From Owenia fusiformis (Eukaryota; Annelida; Polychaeta; Sabellida; Oweniidae), in assembly GCA_903813345.2 (NCBI GenBank), contig CAIIXF020000011.1:33844166-33908165 (forward strand): a DNA stretch of 64,000 nt, in the 5' to 3' direction. The notes beneath the pieces are model-generated. The model made no database searches and was not told the DNA's origin. It saw only the letters and a list, made by a program, of their open reading frames with translations. Shown here one piece after another: positions 1-12,844 of this stretch (position 1 is its first letter; each line of letters begins with the position of its first letter). A program made the position numbers and the translations under genes.

Positions 1-3000
1 TACATATGCAATATTTCAATCATAAAATATGTAAAATATATAAAGTTGCAATTATGCACTTGCTAATTAGCCTATATTATTTTTCCCCAAACAAGCATTT
101 TGTCCAGCCCAGCTAAATCTCTTCAGGAAACCCTTATCATCATAAATTAACCAAAAAATATCGTGTTTTTAACAATTCATAGGTTCACTATAGGATGCAT
201 AGGAGTGACAAATGGACTAATATCTCAGCGCTTTCGTCAACATTGCCTTATGCATATGGAGTACATCTGCAATTTATTCTTCATTATAATTAATCTCTCC
301 CGAAATAACGGACTTTATGGCATTGTTTCAATATTAACCCAAAGAAAACTGACGGTAACCTTATGGAAATGAAATGAAATGCATCGTATAAACGTGAAAG
401 ATGCACCAGAGGAATAGAATAACAGTCTCAAAAATCACTAGCTATGAATGAGCTTGGTTCGCCATCAACGCCATGATATTTGAAGTAAGTCGAGGGGTGC
501 AGCGAAGAGCTTTTCAAAGCCCAATATCTAGAATAATTATCAGAAGACGTCATCAATCAGTTAAATGGCCGAACTGTCGATCAAAAACAATTAAAATTAA
601 AAGAAGCGTAAGTATAACTCGAAAAATTCACGATTCCCAAGTTGCTAAACATTGAGTCTGTTTAGTTCACATTTGGGCGACTCCTTTAAAAAGACTAGGG
701 TGGGGCTAAATTCCATATTTCAAACCATCACTTGCGCTACCTATCGTGACCCAATTCAGTAATCGTTTAGAATCTAATTAAAGTTTCAGGTTGCGATGTT
801 TCTACCCATAGAGAATGACCAGGATATGCATATCTGATTCAGGTGAGGATGGGCAATAAACTTGCCATAGCCCCCATATTCTACCAACTAAAGCCAAAAC
901 ATTTGGTGTGATTTGTTGTGATGTACGTGATTCGTCAGAGAGACTCCCTTAACATCAAACCTAGACTGAATTGTGGATCAGTCGTGCCAAAGAGAAAGCG
1001 CATCCCTCGAATTGAATCTGCTTTTCGAAAGCTTCCAGCTGAATCCTTGCTTGGATCTGGCCACGGAGGTCTTAATTGATATTTCAGTCAAATAACATAA
1101 GTCTAACATTTTAACTTTTATAGATGTATATGTTATGTTGAAAAAGTCGGACAGGGTATTTTGATGTTCAAGTTTTAAAGTTACCAGAATACAAGGGACA
1201 TATATTGTGTTCTTTACATTTCAGATGTAAATCAAGCTTGATATAAAATAGTCACATATTCATGCAAAATGTTGTTTTTATTACTTTTCCCAAAAACAAT
1301 CTCTTATCTTTAATGTTAAGAATAGGTTCAAACACAAAGTATAGCAGGCCCCATAAAATGTTATATACGAGCAACGGTTTATTGAAAGGTCTATTCATGC
1401 GTTTGAGGACCTAAAATTGCTACACCGTCTTCTAACAATTAACAAATTACGCAGTAACAATGCATGTCAAATGGCACATTGGTTCAATTTGATTTTATTG
1501 GCATTCAATCCAATTACTTACTTCAGTCTGGGAAGTTTCAATTTTACGTAAATAACATGGACTGAAAAACGAGGCATTCCGGTGTAAAAGAAATCATGGT
1601 CCCCTGGGGATTATGGTCCCCTTTCCTTACGGCCCTTTCTGTCCCTGGCTGTGTATAAATAATAAGGAAAATAATTGTAATTAGGTCACCATATAAATCA
1701 ATAGAGGGTAGGACCAAAATTTGATAGGACCACCTACCCTTTTACACCTGTTAACTTGTGGATGGTCGAATGCCATAATAAACAAGTCGCAATGGACCTG
1801 TGCGTATTACTTTCGATGAGCTGAAAGTTGTTTAAGACATTTAAAACAGATGATTTTTTATTATTGTGCTATGGTATCTTATAATATCCGTCGTATTCTA
1901 ATGTATTGGTTTTACTTTCCATGCTCTCTGAAATTCTTATTAACATTTTACAAATGCTTTTTTCACGGATAAATGAGCATACCGTTTCTACAAATAACAT
2001 CTTGGTTCATGTTCCGGGAGTTCGTAATTTAATCGGAATCCTCTGATTATTCTATAATTTCTGATAAAATACAATTTTCTGCGACTGTATCCAGTTTCTT
2101 GGAGAATATTCTGTCGTAATGTTAATAAACCGAGTGCTTCGGAATGGGTCACTTGGTGCTTGGAACGGGTGTCCATCGCGATGTCCAGTTCTCAAATAGG
2201 TCATTATAAATCTTTACATTGAATCAAATACATAAAATGAGGTTTCGAGCGGATTGTACTGTATCTGTATGATCTACTTTTAAAACGAAACTAAATTATT
2301 TTGTCTCCATTGCTTTCTTTCGGGAAGAGAGACTGAATTGATGGTTAGTGGTGCTCTTTCTTAAACCTGATTTCAAAGCCGTTGTGCAAACACATTTTTC
2401 ATAGAATTACGGAGGGAGTGACCCTTACTAGAATTAAATATCGCAATCCAACGTCCGCTACTAGTGTAAGTACAAAAGGGGAAATGACACAGAGACATAA
2501 CATACATAGCAATAAAAACGTCTAAGATCGTACAACCAATCAATGTATAAAGAAAACAAAACCTCATTTTCCGCAAACTTGGTCTACCGTACAAAAAATA
2601 ACTTCCCGCCATTCAGGCCGGGAGTCATCTTGAAAATACCATGAATTTTACAAGACCAGGCGACATTTCATCAACATTTAAATAAAATTGATATACATGA
2701 GACTCTTAATATGGAAATGGGAGTTATAAATGAACACAAAATATGCCGAGTTTTATACACATCATAAATTATTATTTCATATATAAAGACTTGCCAATCG
2801 CCTTTATGGCACTATAGAGTAAGCTGAACAAGACATTGCCATAATTCAGAAAAATGATAAATTGTTTTTTTACTTTGCAAGTCTTTACACGTGCATAAAA
2901 ATGTATCTACGTATATATTGTGCTATGTTTGGACAATCGAAGAATATGTTTTTGGGGTGTTCGATATGTACAACAAAAAGAGTTGGGTGTTTCAATTAGG

Positions 3001-5795
3001 TTAAACTTTGGCCATTTAATTGAGCTTAATATGCTTAGGTAGCTTATTCAGATTGTGTTCGAATGAAAGACATAACTAATGTTTCGATGACATTGGAATT
3101 TAATTTCTTATGAAGTGATCTGAGAGGGTTCAGAAGCTTAGTTTAATACTAGAATTGTGCAAACTTATTTCGACTTTTTTTAGGCTTAAAGTCATGGTTT
3201 CTATTTAGTGGATCAAGATTCAATTCCCTGTATTGCTTGGTTGGCTTTGTTATCAATTTCACACGGTTTTTTAGTACTAAATGGGAAGAAGGAAGGACGT
3301 ATCATCTGAATATACAAAAAAAGTCGGTATCTATGTTAGCAGGAATGTCGTTTGTATATATTAAGAAGAGAATGGGACCTAGAAGTGAGCCTTGTGGTAC
3401 TCCACTGTTGATAGCGTGTGTTTTAGTAGGTATGATGAGGATCTTGAAATGTTAACTGTGACTCTCCTTATGTAAAGATAAGATTTAAGGAGAACGTCAA
3501 GAACCTATCCATGCAGTTCGTATGGTTTTTGATTTAATAAAAGATGATGGTGAACTTCATTTTTGTGTAAATACTATATTAAGTTCTCATTTGATGTATT
3601 TTTAATAATGGTTTTGGGAGACAAACGATTCTTTGACGAGCGTGTAAAAGTTTTTTCTCAACAGAGGGCGTATGAATTTTGTAAACTGATTTATAGAGTT
3701 ATAACAATGATTGTGTGGGTAATTTTGTTAGCAGATGGATCAGATTGCTATTTGCATCCTGCATTATGTAAAAGGTTCCTCGTAACCATGATCATTGAAG
3801 GCAATTACGCATTAGTTTAATTGTCTTATGACGTGATAAGATTTTCTTTGGCTCAAAATCTCGTACAATTACGCAATGAAATATGGAGTTTGAAAGGAGA
3901 TGCACTTTAGAGTGGTACTCTTCGAGGACGCAAATATGATGTAAGAATATAAGAACAAAAAATATATGCACGATTTTGTGTAAATTGTTATGAACAGAAC
4001 TGCAAATTCTTTTCAATGTTTATAGGATATCTTATGGGGTGTAGTTAATCAAAGGGATTACGTTCATCACAAAATGAGTTAAGTTATTGCTTTTTGTGAA
4101 CTATATGAGGAAATGGACCTTCGTGTAATCGTTACGTAGATCTTCCTGTGTAGATAAATTCCCAATGTTCCCTCAAAAAGAACATGTGTAATATAGAAAA
4201 CCCCGTGAAGTATAGAAAAGCAAATAACTGTAAAATAGAAAATATATGAAAGCAGCAAAATGTTAAACTGTGCATTGATTTCAACGTCAACGTAACGTGC
4301 GCAAATGTTCCATTGTCAATATATTGTAACGTAAACAGGTAACATAAGACTCTGCAGATCAGCGAGGTGTTTTATAGCATTTTATGTCAAGACAACAGAA
4401 TATGTTCATCCCTTTCGGCTTACCAATCCTCATAAAATGACACAAAAGATACAAAGTTCATAGATGTTTATAGTATAAGACAGTAATTAGCTATAAATAT
4501 GTCAGTTATTGTAATCCTAACTTCAAAAGCGTATGTATAATAAGCGTAGGCATACTTGTAAGATAATCTTGTGTTTTAGTATCGGGTACATCTTGCTATT
4601 TTTATGAGCAAAACAGTTCGATCCAAATAGTTCAACTATTCTTGCACAATGGCACACAAAGGACCGTTCTCTTTGTTTCAGCCATGATTAACAATTGCCT
4701 ATGTTCTATAAAGAAAGATGCGATGGGACTACATTGCCCCGCGTGGCTGTTTTGCCCCAGTTTCCCCTAAATGCAATGTATATTGTACAACAGAGGGGTT
4801 CTTTAAGAACAGCTTCATGTATTGTATGGATAGAAAAAATAATGAAGCATTGAAACAAGAGAAGCACTTCTAAGATATCGTCATTACACTCTATGTATTG
4901 ATCATTCAGATTATGAAAATGTCAAATAAAGCTGACATTATGATACGTTTAACGTTACGTTGTTAAGTGGATCACCAGCAGATGAGCAAAATGTATTTGA
5001 AGAACACTTGGCGGGTGATCCTTTTTCTAAGATCTTTGATAGTGATCCAATTTGCAATTAAGGAGGGTTACAAAATATCGAAGACATATTTCCTTCCATG
5101 AACATAATGAAAGGGCCAGTGGCTTTTAGAATATCATCTTGTGAAAGTACAACCGGTATTCTTCAAAAATAAAAATACATACTAGTACACAAATTCGTGG
5201 CGTTGTGCCTTTTTATTCGATCTCATATCTGAGAAGCGTATCGGCTCAAAACAGTTCTAAAGACCAAACATATTTTACTATACCGTGTGCCTATTCATTT
5301 AGCAATTCAATATTAAAAGTTCTCCAGAAAAAATAAATGTTCCAGAATTGTTAAAAAGTTGAATTTCTAGCAGAAGTTGCTGCATCCCCTCTGCTCATTT
5401 TTTCCGATCACCGGCGTAATAATTCTAAATTCTAATTTAAAAACGCTTATCTAACTACCCTTATAACTCAAAAAAAGCAATGGACCCGATAACCAACTCT
5501 GTTCGTGATGCTCCATCGGCTCCTCATTTTAAGATATCAAATACCTTACCTCTTGACATAATAGATATTCAATATTAAATATAGCTTTGTTGTTCATTTG
5601 TCTTCATCCATACAGTAAAAAGTTCCGCCACTTTATAAAACGTGATTTCATTTTCTTGCCATTTTATAGCGTATCAATCAAACCAGTTCGTCTTGTTCAC
5701 TGATAAAAAAGAAAACGATGGCTTTATTAATAACAGTAAGAGCCATGACATTGAAGATAACAGATTTATCAGTTTATTTACTATCTTTTATCCAT
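1..5795. other. Gene-poor intergenic DNA
   Basis: No coding exon with splice sites, family motifs or a long frame was recognised on either strand. The short open frames are what AT-rich noncoding DNA gives by chance. The only repeat I could pair with another place in the window is the block near 1585-1745, listed separately. Confidence 0.6.
1585..1745. repeat. Dispersed repeat, inverted relative to a copy near 51.3 kb
   Basis: This block contains 'tcatggtcccctggggatt', a conserved stretch ending in 'aggtcaccatataaatcaat', and a 'ggaccaaaatttgataggac' segment. The same landmarks occur in reverse complement at about 51310-51475. It is therefore an interspersed repeat of about 160 bp. It has no coding capacity and its family is unknown. 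Confidence 0.6.
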
Positions 5796-5830
5796 GTATA
5801 GTAGCCCGGGCAGAATTTATGGTCAATTTT
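5796..5830. repeat. Solitary terminal-repeat fragment (GTAGCCCGG family)
   Basis: The sequence 'tatagtagcccgggcagaat' matches the terminal inverted repeat of the complete element at 27076-28037, which begins 'tagtagcccggacagaatt'. No matching right end is nearby. It is probably a truncated or solitary end of the same nonautonomous transposon family. Confidence 0.5.
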
Positions 5831-5889
5831 TTAATTGTGTGCAATTACGTTACCTTGTATCCTAAAATAAGGTTCTGATATACAAATTA

Positions 5890-6060
5890 AACTGTAGAAT
5901 CATGTGCTGGGTATATCTCATGAAACGGCTCTTAATGTATTCCTGTCATAGCTATAAGATCATGTGCACGGTAAATCTCATAGAACAGTTCTCAATGTTC
6001 TCCTGCCACAAATGTGAGATCATGTACAGGGTAAATCTCCTCGAAGGAGTATGGGTGTGT
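5890..6060. repeat. 60-bp tandem repeat, about 2.8 copies
   Basis: The landmark 'atcatgtgc' or 'atcatgtac', followed by 'ggtaaatctc' or 'ggtatatctc', recurs at about 5899, 5959 and 6019, giving a period of 60 bp. The period is a multiple of three, so a 107-codon frame stays open across it (5902-6225) with a repeating 20-residue pattern. That frame has no recognisable domain and is probably a by-product of the repeat. Confidence 0.55.
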
Positions 6061-6296
6061 TTCTGCGAGATCAAGAGAAGAAGATTGCTTCTAGTTGGAC
6101 CTGAATTCAAACATGTCATTTGTCTTGTGGCAGTTTTGCTCTTCCCGTTTGTTCTCTTTCTCTTAAGTCCTCATAAGATCTTTTCTTTAACAATGATAAA
6201 AAAGGTCATATCCAAAGACAGATGATACGACTATTCAAAATTACCTGCTTAAATTATACGAGGTTCTTTTGATATTTTCTTACACTGACTTTGATC

Positions 6297-6431
6297 GTGT
6301 GGCTGTAAAATTAAGGATTTAAGCCCAGCTGGACTCAGTGCATTGTGGACTGAATCGTTTCTCAAAAACGTGATATTTTAACCTTGCACGAAATGCCTGA
6401 GTCAAATCTTGGGCTTAAATTCTTTTCACAT
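6297..6431. repeat. Short hairpin repeat
   Basis: The left arm 'aaggatttaagcccag' and right arm 'cttgggcttaaattctt' are imperfect reverse complements. Similarity extends outward on both sides (gactcag/ctgagtc and gtgtgg/cacat). This gives a hairpin of about 135 bp, probably a small MITE. Confidence 0.45.
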
Positions 6432-7796
6432 ATTGCAAAATATTTTCTCCGAAATTACCTAAAAGAACATATTTTCAATAAAGCTTTTTGCAAGTGTCAA
6501 GTTGGCAAAACATCAATTTCAATTTGTAGAGTCAAGTTGTCACCTTGACAACCATTCAACGATTGACCTTGGGCGGGTTGCTGGTTATTATAGGATGCAG
6601 TGCAGTTATATAAAATACTGTGTTCGCATTTAATTAATTTTAAACACGTTTATCAGAGATGTAGGTCAGAGTGGATATATTTATATTCAGTTTAAACTGA
6701 TATGAAAATGCCACGGGACATTTAGAACATTTTTCATATTATTTCGATTCAGTGCTTCGTGGTTTTGGAACTGAAGGGTTGTTATTAATTAACCTCTCCA
6801 CTACAGAATTAATCTAATATATGACATACGTATCATAATGACTTGGAAACTCGTTTGTCATGTTACTCAATCAATGTGAATATCACCCTTTTATCAGAAT
6901 CGATCAAAAGTTACTTTGCCCTTCATATTACATTTGACTAAATGCAATAGTTGATCCAAATGGGATTCACCAACATATTTTATGACTTGAAGAACCGTTC
7001 ATCATAATAGTCAATTTCAATGCAAGGGACGAATTCAGTTTGTCTTTCACACATGAGAGAATTCAAAACATATGACCCATTGCATATTGCTTAAAATTCA
7101 ATCTCGAAAAGATGAATTCGAAATTAACGGTGTGGAATTCATCTATCTCTTTTGATGTGTTTTAAATCGTGATTATCCTCAATAAACATTAATATCCTAG
7201 AGAGTGAGAGCATTAAAAGGCTATTACTTAATGTTGAGTGAAAATAGATGATCGAGAACGCCAATTGTGACGAATATCTGCACTTACGATGTTATTCATG
7301 GAACATGTGTGTCATCGAGTCACGATTTTCAATTGTGACAAAAATATGTCTTAATCAAGTTTTGTTTTAGGGCCCTAGTGCTAATTTCCCCAATTATTTT
7401 ATCATACTTGGTCATGGAATTTTCAAAATTAGCAGCTAGGCCAAAGCATTGAATTTCAATTTGAATTTCAACAGATTTCAACATCGACCTCTAAACTTAT
7501 TTTTACAGGGGACGTATTTTTATGGAGAGTACTTGTAGTTTTTTCTTTGCAAAAATACAAAAGTGATTTTATGGCAGAGACATGTTGAAATCAAAAACAA
7601 GGACAATATCCCAACTGCATAAGAATAACATTCACTACAAATAACAAGTATTTCAAACAGAAGAAGCGGCCAATGAAAATGGTGTACAAAGGACATGGGT
7701 CAATAAGGGACATACTTGACTTGGCTCCATTTCTCATATCCTCGCGATAAAATGTTGTAGGCCCGCCGAATATATAAACCCGAGTATATAGAGATT
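6432..7796. other. No gene seen
   Basis: AT-rich sequence with no coding, RNA or repeat structure I could support. Confidence 0.5.
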
Positions 7797-7972
7797 ATCC
7801 TATATGAGGTTCAGGATATTGGGATTATCCCGAGGCCAATATAATATATCTGCCCGAGGGCCGTAGTTCCCGATGCCAATATAATATATCTGCCGGAGGG
7901 CCGTAAGTCCCGAGGGTAGATATATTATATTGGCCTCGGGATAATCCCAATATCCTGAACCGACTATAGGAT
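7797..7972. repeat. 176-bp palindromic element with GC-rich hinge
   Basis: Arms of about 48 bp at 7808-7855 and 7915-7961 are near-perfect reverse complements (landmarks 'ggttcaggatattggga' and 'tcccaatatcctgaacc'). They are extended outward by 'atcctata'/'tataggat'. The middle contains a second partial copy of the 'ccaatataatatatctgcc' arm. The hinge is a GC-rich 'gagggccgta' type sequence. Confidence 0.75.
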
Positions 7973-9178
7973 GATGTTTATCCCATGCCATTTTTGGTCA
8001 TCTCGCTCAAATTGTACAATTGGCCACCGGAATTGGCCACAGTTCAACCGTGGAAATATTTTAGAATATTCATGCTGAGTTTTAATTTCTTGGCTGTGGC
8101 CGGAATTTCCAGTTCTCTCGGATATTCCCACATTCATTTTCTCGAATTTTTGATAAACCGGATGCTCCTTCCCTTCCTTAACATCAAACAAATCGCATTC
8201 GTTTTTCTCCATTGTCGTTTACAGTTATTATGCGAACGTTACTAAATTAACCAATATGCGAGTGGCAATTATGATATACTATATCTGCCTGTTCGGAGCG
8301 GGACGTAAAGCTATATTTGCCCGCTGCTAAAAATGTAGGTTTTTTAAACTTACTTCGGTCCAAAGCCTTCTCTATATTCCGGCTTTGAGGAGGAAGATTG
8401 AGCTGCCTTAGTATTATAAATATTGTAAATCATTGTGCCACACGCACAGTAAATATGGCATAATAATATGAAATATACCTTTATGTATAGATTTGAAGAA
8501 CATCAGCTCACATCCCTGTCTGAATCAATCTATTGTTATATTTGATTTCTTGAAGCGAGAATAATTTCAAATGTTATTCACGTCCAGAACTGGAAGCCAT
8601 TTTTAGCTACAGCGAGAAAATTTCACCATGTGTCAAACTCCAAAATGAAATTTTGAAATATCTAAATCCAGACAAGCAACGCTTCATCCTAAATATGATT
8701 AATATTCTTAAAAATATTTATAAAATTTATAAAAAATGAGTTCTAGGTGCGTGTAGGTGCGTATAGCACAGTACATACGAAATCAATGAAGTTTCGTCTA
8801 GCTGTAAGCTAGAGACTCGAGTAATTTTAAACCTGCTTTATGTACCTGTAACACGTCCAAGTATGGGATAAAAACGTCTTAGGTCTGTTATCACAGCTAC
8901 GACACTTGGATCCAATTATTTTAAAATTCATACTGGACTTTCAGTCATGCATTATTCTGACTAAAGATACAACATATGATATGAATCGTAGTTTCATCGA
9001 ATCCGATTGAAAGTCTATTAAGAATAAAGTAAAAAGTAAGCATTATCTTTTTTTACCTATTACATCAAGCATTAAACGTGATTTATCAGATATGATAACA
9101 ACGATGGGGTAATTAATTGTATGTACTGGATGCATTGTTTAAAGGCCTCATATAAAATTTGAATCACTTTGGCTATTA
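7973..9178. other. No gene seen
   Basis: No supported exon. Overlapping open frames on both strands near 7964-8245 are mirror-image artefacts next to the palindrome. A tiny hairpin ('ctagctgtaagctag') lies near 8800. Confidence 0.45.
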
Positions 9179-9247
9179 TTTATAGGATATCCTATAATTT
9201 TGAGGAATATCATTTTTATCTACGAGGTGATATTGATATCTGCACGA
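9179..9247. repeat. Partial copy of a hairpin element (mate at 23.4 kb)
   Basis: From 'ttataggatatcctat' through 'gatattgatatctgcacga' this stretch is almost identical over about 70 bp to 23389-23455. The second half of the hairpin is missing here and is replaced by 'taaatacagtcctacggtcc'. Confidence 0.65.
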
Positions 9248-9932
9248 TAAATACAGTCCTACGGTCCCTCGGGTATATATAAATGCATTTCCCTCGGATG
9301 ATATAGTCTACCCAATGTGTTATGTAAAACTTTTCCATTTAATTTCAAAAAGTTGACTTTGAAAGACCTTTTGTTTAAATAAACAATGTGAGTTTATTTC
9401 AAATAAAATTTTAGTTGTCACGTAAATCTTTTTAACCAAAAACGTACACGAAAATTGAGTTTTCATTGAATCCAATGGTACATAGTACTAAGTATCTGAA
9501 CATGAAAGCTTATGTTCAACCTTATTTTCAGCCAACACTATTGCTTTATTTTGATATATATTTTTTATATATATTTGAACAAGAAAAAAAAATTTGAAAA
9601 AATTTGTTGCCATCAGTGACATCATAGCGTATTATTGTGACATCAGAAATTTGAAAAATGCTTTAAATGTGTATATATGCATTAAATCAGAGACGGTTGA
9701 TATAATATGATTTTGCCCGGTCTACTTGTTTAAGTGATTAAATAAAAATAATGTGTTGAACAATGTTTAAATGTTGCATTTGAAAATCTAAAAACGTTTG
9801 TTTTGAAATGGCGTGAAATAATGAACATTTGAAAATCATGAAATAATGTGGGATGAACTTACTCACTCCGAGAGCCATGTTGGATTTTGAAACTTATGGC
9901 TCTCAAACGGGGAAATGGACAGCTGAATAAAG

Positions 9933-10393
9933 GTGACCTTTTAACACGAATTAAGTCGATCAGCTGCCTACTTTTGTTCTCTAACTATGTTATACAGCAT
10001 TATCATCCTTCCGTGCAAGTATTGGAGCGCTGAAGTATTTCCTTTCGATCAAGACTTGTAATTGTTAGTCGAATATATGTTTTACTGCCAAATTCCAATA
10101 TGGCGTTTTCTGCTCGGACATTTCCGTGAATCTCCAGAGGTTGTCAGAACCCCCGGGTCAGAACCTAATCATTCTCAAAATTAATTTCGTTCGTTGCGTA
10201 TCTCGCTCCTAGCAAACCGCAATATTGGAAATGGGTCGAAAAAACATTCACTCGATGAACAATTTACAAGTCTTGATCGAAAAAGAAGTATTTCAGCGCT
10301 CCAATACTTGCACGGATTGATGATACGGATGTAAGACACAGTTAGAGATCAAAAGTAAGCCGCTGAAATCTTTATTCATATTTTAACGGTCAC
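9933..10393. mobile_element. Palindromic nonautonomous element, about 460 bp
   Basis: Left arm 9933-10060 pairs with right arm 10260-10393. Landmarks are 'tgcaagtattggagcgctg' against 'cagcgctccaatacttgca', and 'gatcaagacttgtaa' against 'ttacaagtcttgatc'. The centre is also symmetrical ('ttccaatatggcg' against 'gcaatattggaa'). A related centre occurs inside the element at 13220-14172. It has no coding capacity. Confidence 0.7.
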
Positions 10394-11889
10394 TATTACT
10401 CAGTTGTCTAAGTGCGCCGTGGGAAAGCTATTGTATCAATCGATCAAAATCCACATAACTTTCGCAGGAAGTAACGATGAACCATTTGCCGTGACCTGGT
10501 GACAATTTACCATTGATCATGACCATTGACCAATTGAATAAACAAATAAAAACATTTCATCTCATACAAAAGCAATAATATCCATTAGTGTGCTTCTACA
10601 ATTCACCTATAAAGGTTACTATAAAGCTGTTTTTCAATAGTGTTGAATTCGGAACTTCATCGAAAATGACATCGATTCCCACTTTAATTGTGTCTTATAT
10701 CAAAAGAAAATAGGTACATTCACTGAACTGTGTACACATTGCAAACTGATTGCATTGGCTGCAAAAACATTAGGTGCACTTTCATTTTGGCTACTTTAAT
10801 TTGATATATGGCATACTTAGTCAAATCATGGACTCTACCACAATTGGGATTTAAAAAAAGTTATCAAATCACAAAATGGGATCATATCGGTATTGGTATT
10901 GAGATTCAAGCTCACATTGGTTTGATGAGTTTGAATCCCAATACCAATATGCAGCCAACTGTACCGACATTTTCCTTTGTGATTTTTAACATAACCGATA
11001 AACGATAATTCCACATGAGGAAACAATCTCGACTTTATTACTTACATTTACGAGATATCAACATTGTTTTATTGTCCAATTAATAAAGTTTTATTAACTC
11101 TGTGAAACTGATACATATTAACCTGAATACAGTAAGTAGCAGGTTTCAGTATAAAGGGGAGCAATATGGCTGATTCGTATACCTGAACTCTTCACAGGAG
11201 ATATATTTCATATACTCTTATTCAATCAAAGGTATATTTGATCCAACCTCCCATCTTATATTAGAAATATGGTTAGAAATTCATTTTTTGCCCATAGCTA
11301 TCATTTATTTTCAAACTTCTAGTGACTTCTATATAACTACAATTGAGGTTATCAAAATTCATAGGAATAACAGAACTATCATAGCCAGATGGCAGTATCT
11401 CACTAAAAGTATGCCTATCTAAGGTGGATTCATTCTCCAGTTGAGTTAAGAATAAACGCTCCAATTGGGTTAATTCCATCGATCAATATGTTTTCTTAAT
11501 AAAATGAAATTGCACCATTTGGACATTCATCGATTAAGCTAAGGACGACAATGCCTCGTAAATAATGAGATGGTGGCCTTCAAAATGCAATGTAGCAAAA
11601 GGACTAGAAGTGTTTACCCATTGAACCGTGTAAGATGGTATTACACGTGCAATATACACGGAAGTACAAAAAGTAAGATAGGATGATTCGGAGAGCGAGA
11701 TAAATATGTGATTTTAAGAGTACATGCACATATCAATGTAGCTTTTCCTTTGCATTATAGGCTCTCCAATGATACTCTCATCCTTTGAACTTGATTCTGC
11801 CCTATACTGCGATACAACAAGGGAAACACTAACTAACGAACATAGTGTAACAAAAAAGCCAGTACTGGAATGAAAGAAAGTGTGCTAAA
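10394..11889. other. No gene seen apart from one hairpin
   Basis: No supported exon. One inverted repeat (10865-10987) is listed separately. The frame at 11273-11479 has no splice context or recognised family. Confidence 0.45.
10865..10987. repeat. Inverted repeat of about 123 bp
   Basis: 'ggtattggtattgagattc' near 10890 is mirrored by 'gaatcccaataccaatatg' near 10935. Outer 'atcacaaaatg' and 'ctttgtgat' also pair. It explains why overlapping frames appear on both strands here. Confidence 0.6.
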
Positions 11890-11970
11890 TCCAATGCCCC
11901 GTATGGAAATCGAACCCAGGACACTTAGATCCAAAGACTTATGCTCTATCTACTGAGCTATGAAGTCCTA
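11890..11970 (-). mobile_element. tRNA-derived SINE head or tRNA relic
   Basis: On the minus strand there is a good RNA polymerase III A box ('tagctcagtagatagagca', plus-strand 11942-11960) and a B box ('gggttcgatttcc', 11905-11917) at tRNA-like spacing. The D and T arms can be drawn, but the outer seven-base acceptor stem does not pair. A functional tRNA is therefore unlikely. A SINE promoter head is the simplest reading; the tail and target-site duplication were not resolved. Confidence 0.55.
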
Positions 11971-12844
11971 AGCAAGCTGGTCGGTAGTAGAAACTTTCTA
12001 TCTGTTACACTACCCAAGCCAAGGGTTCAATGAACTATGAATGATTATGAACACGATGTCTTGTAAAAGACTGAATGAGGGCGAAAGCCCATATTCAAAG
12101 CTTAACATACTCGTCAGTACAAGACGAGGGTGCATTGAATTATCCATTCATTGAGTCATTAGGGTTTTCAGCAGCAAAATAGAAAAATAGTTTATAGCAT
12201 ATCACGTGAAGAATGAACGTCAACAAGAATTATGTTTTACAAGTGTTAGGCGACCTGCTTTTCACTCAAGTCTGTCAACTTGAAAATATAAAATCTATAA
12301 CTTCAATCATCAGTTTTACAAATATGTAAGCGCAGGTCTACAGAAAGGACCAAAATGAGTTACAGAACCTAGCCAGAAAAAGAATGTATCAAAGTGTACA
12401 TCTGGCATAAGGAAAACAAACCCCCGGACAAACCCGAACTATTTCAACACTGTCAAAAAGGAACAATATCTAAAGTTGTATCACTTATTGATAATTATGC
12501 TATCTCGAATGGTATACAGTATGTCGTGCCTTACTAGCCTTACTATACGTGGATATGTAATCATTTAACTTTATAGGAATATGTAAAGAACCCGGGGTAA
12601 AGAACCAACGGACACTGTGTATTGTACCTGGTCCTTTTAGTTGAATGAATGAGGGTACACATTCCTTATATTGATTTGGATGATATTTACATCAACAATA
12701 TTAAGAAAATGAAGTGATTGGTGAATTTTACATTAGAACTGATCACATGAGCTTACAACGTGGAGAATGAAGAAATGTAGCTCATCATTATGTAGTACAT
12801 GTCTTCATGAATTACAATTAACTTTTTTATGGACTGTGTTCAAC
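11971..12844. other. Upstream flank of ashwin
   Basis: Noncoding flank with no clear TATA-type promoter. A Met codon at 12767 is in frame with the ashwin start and would add 26 residues. Those residues are cysteine-rich and unlike the family, so the segment is more likely 5' UTR. Confidence 0.4.

Noticed and set aside
11890-11970. Functional tRNA gene on the minus strand
   Set aside because: A and B boxes are good but the acceptor stem does not pair and no clean anticodon stem forms, so it is listed as a SINE-type relic.
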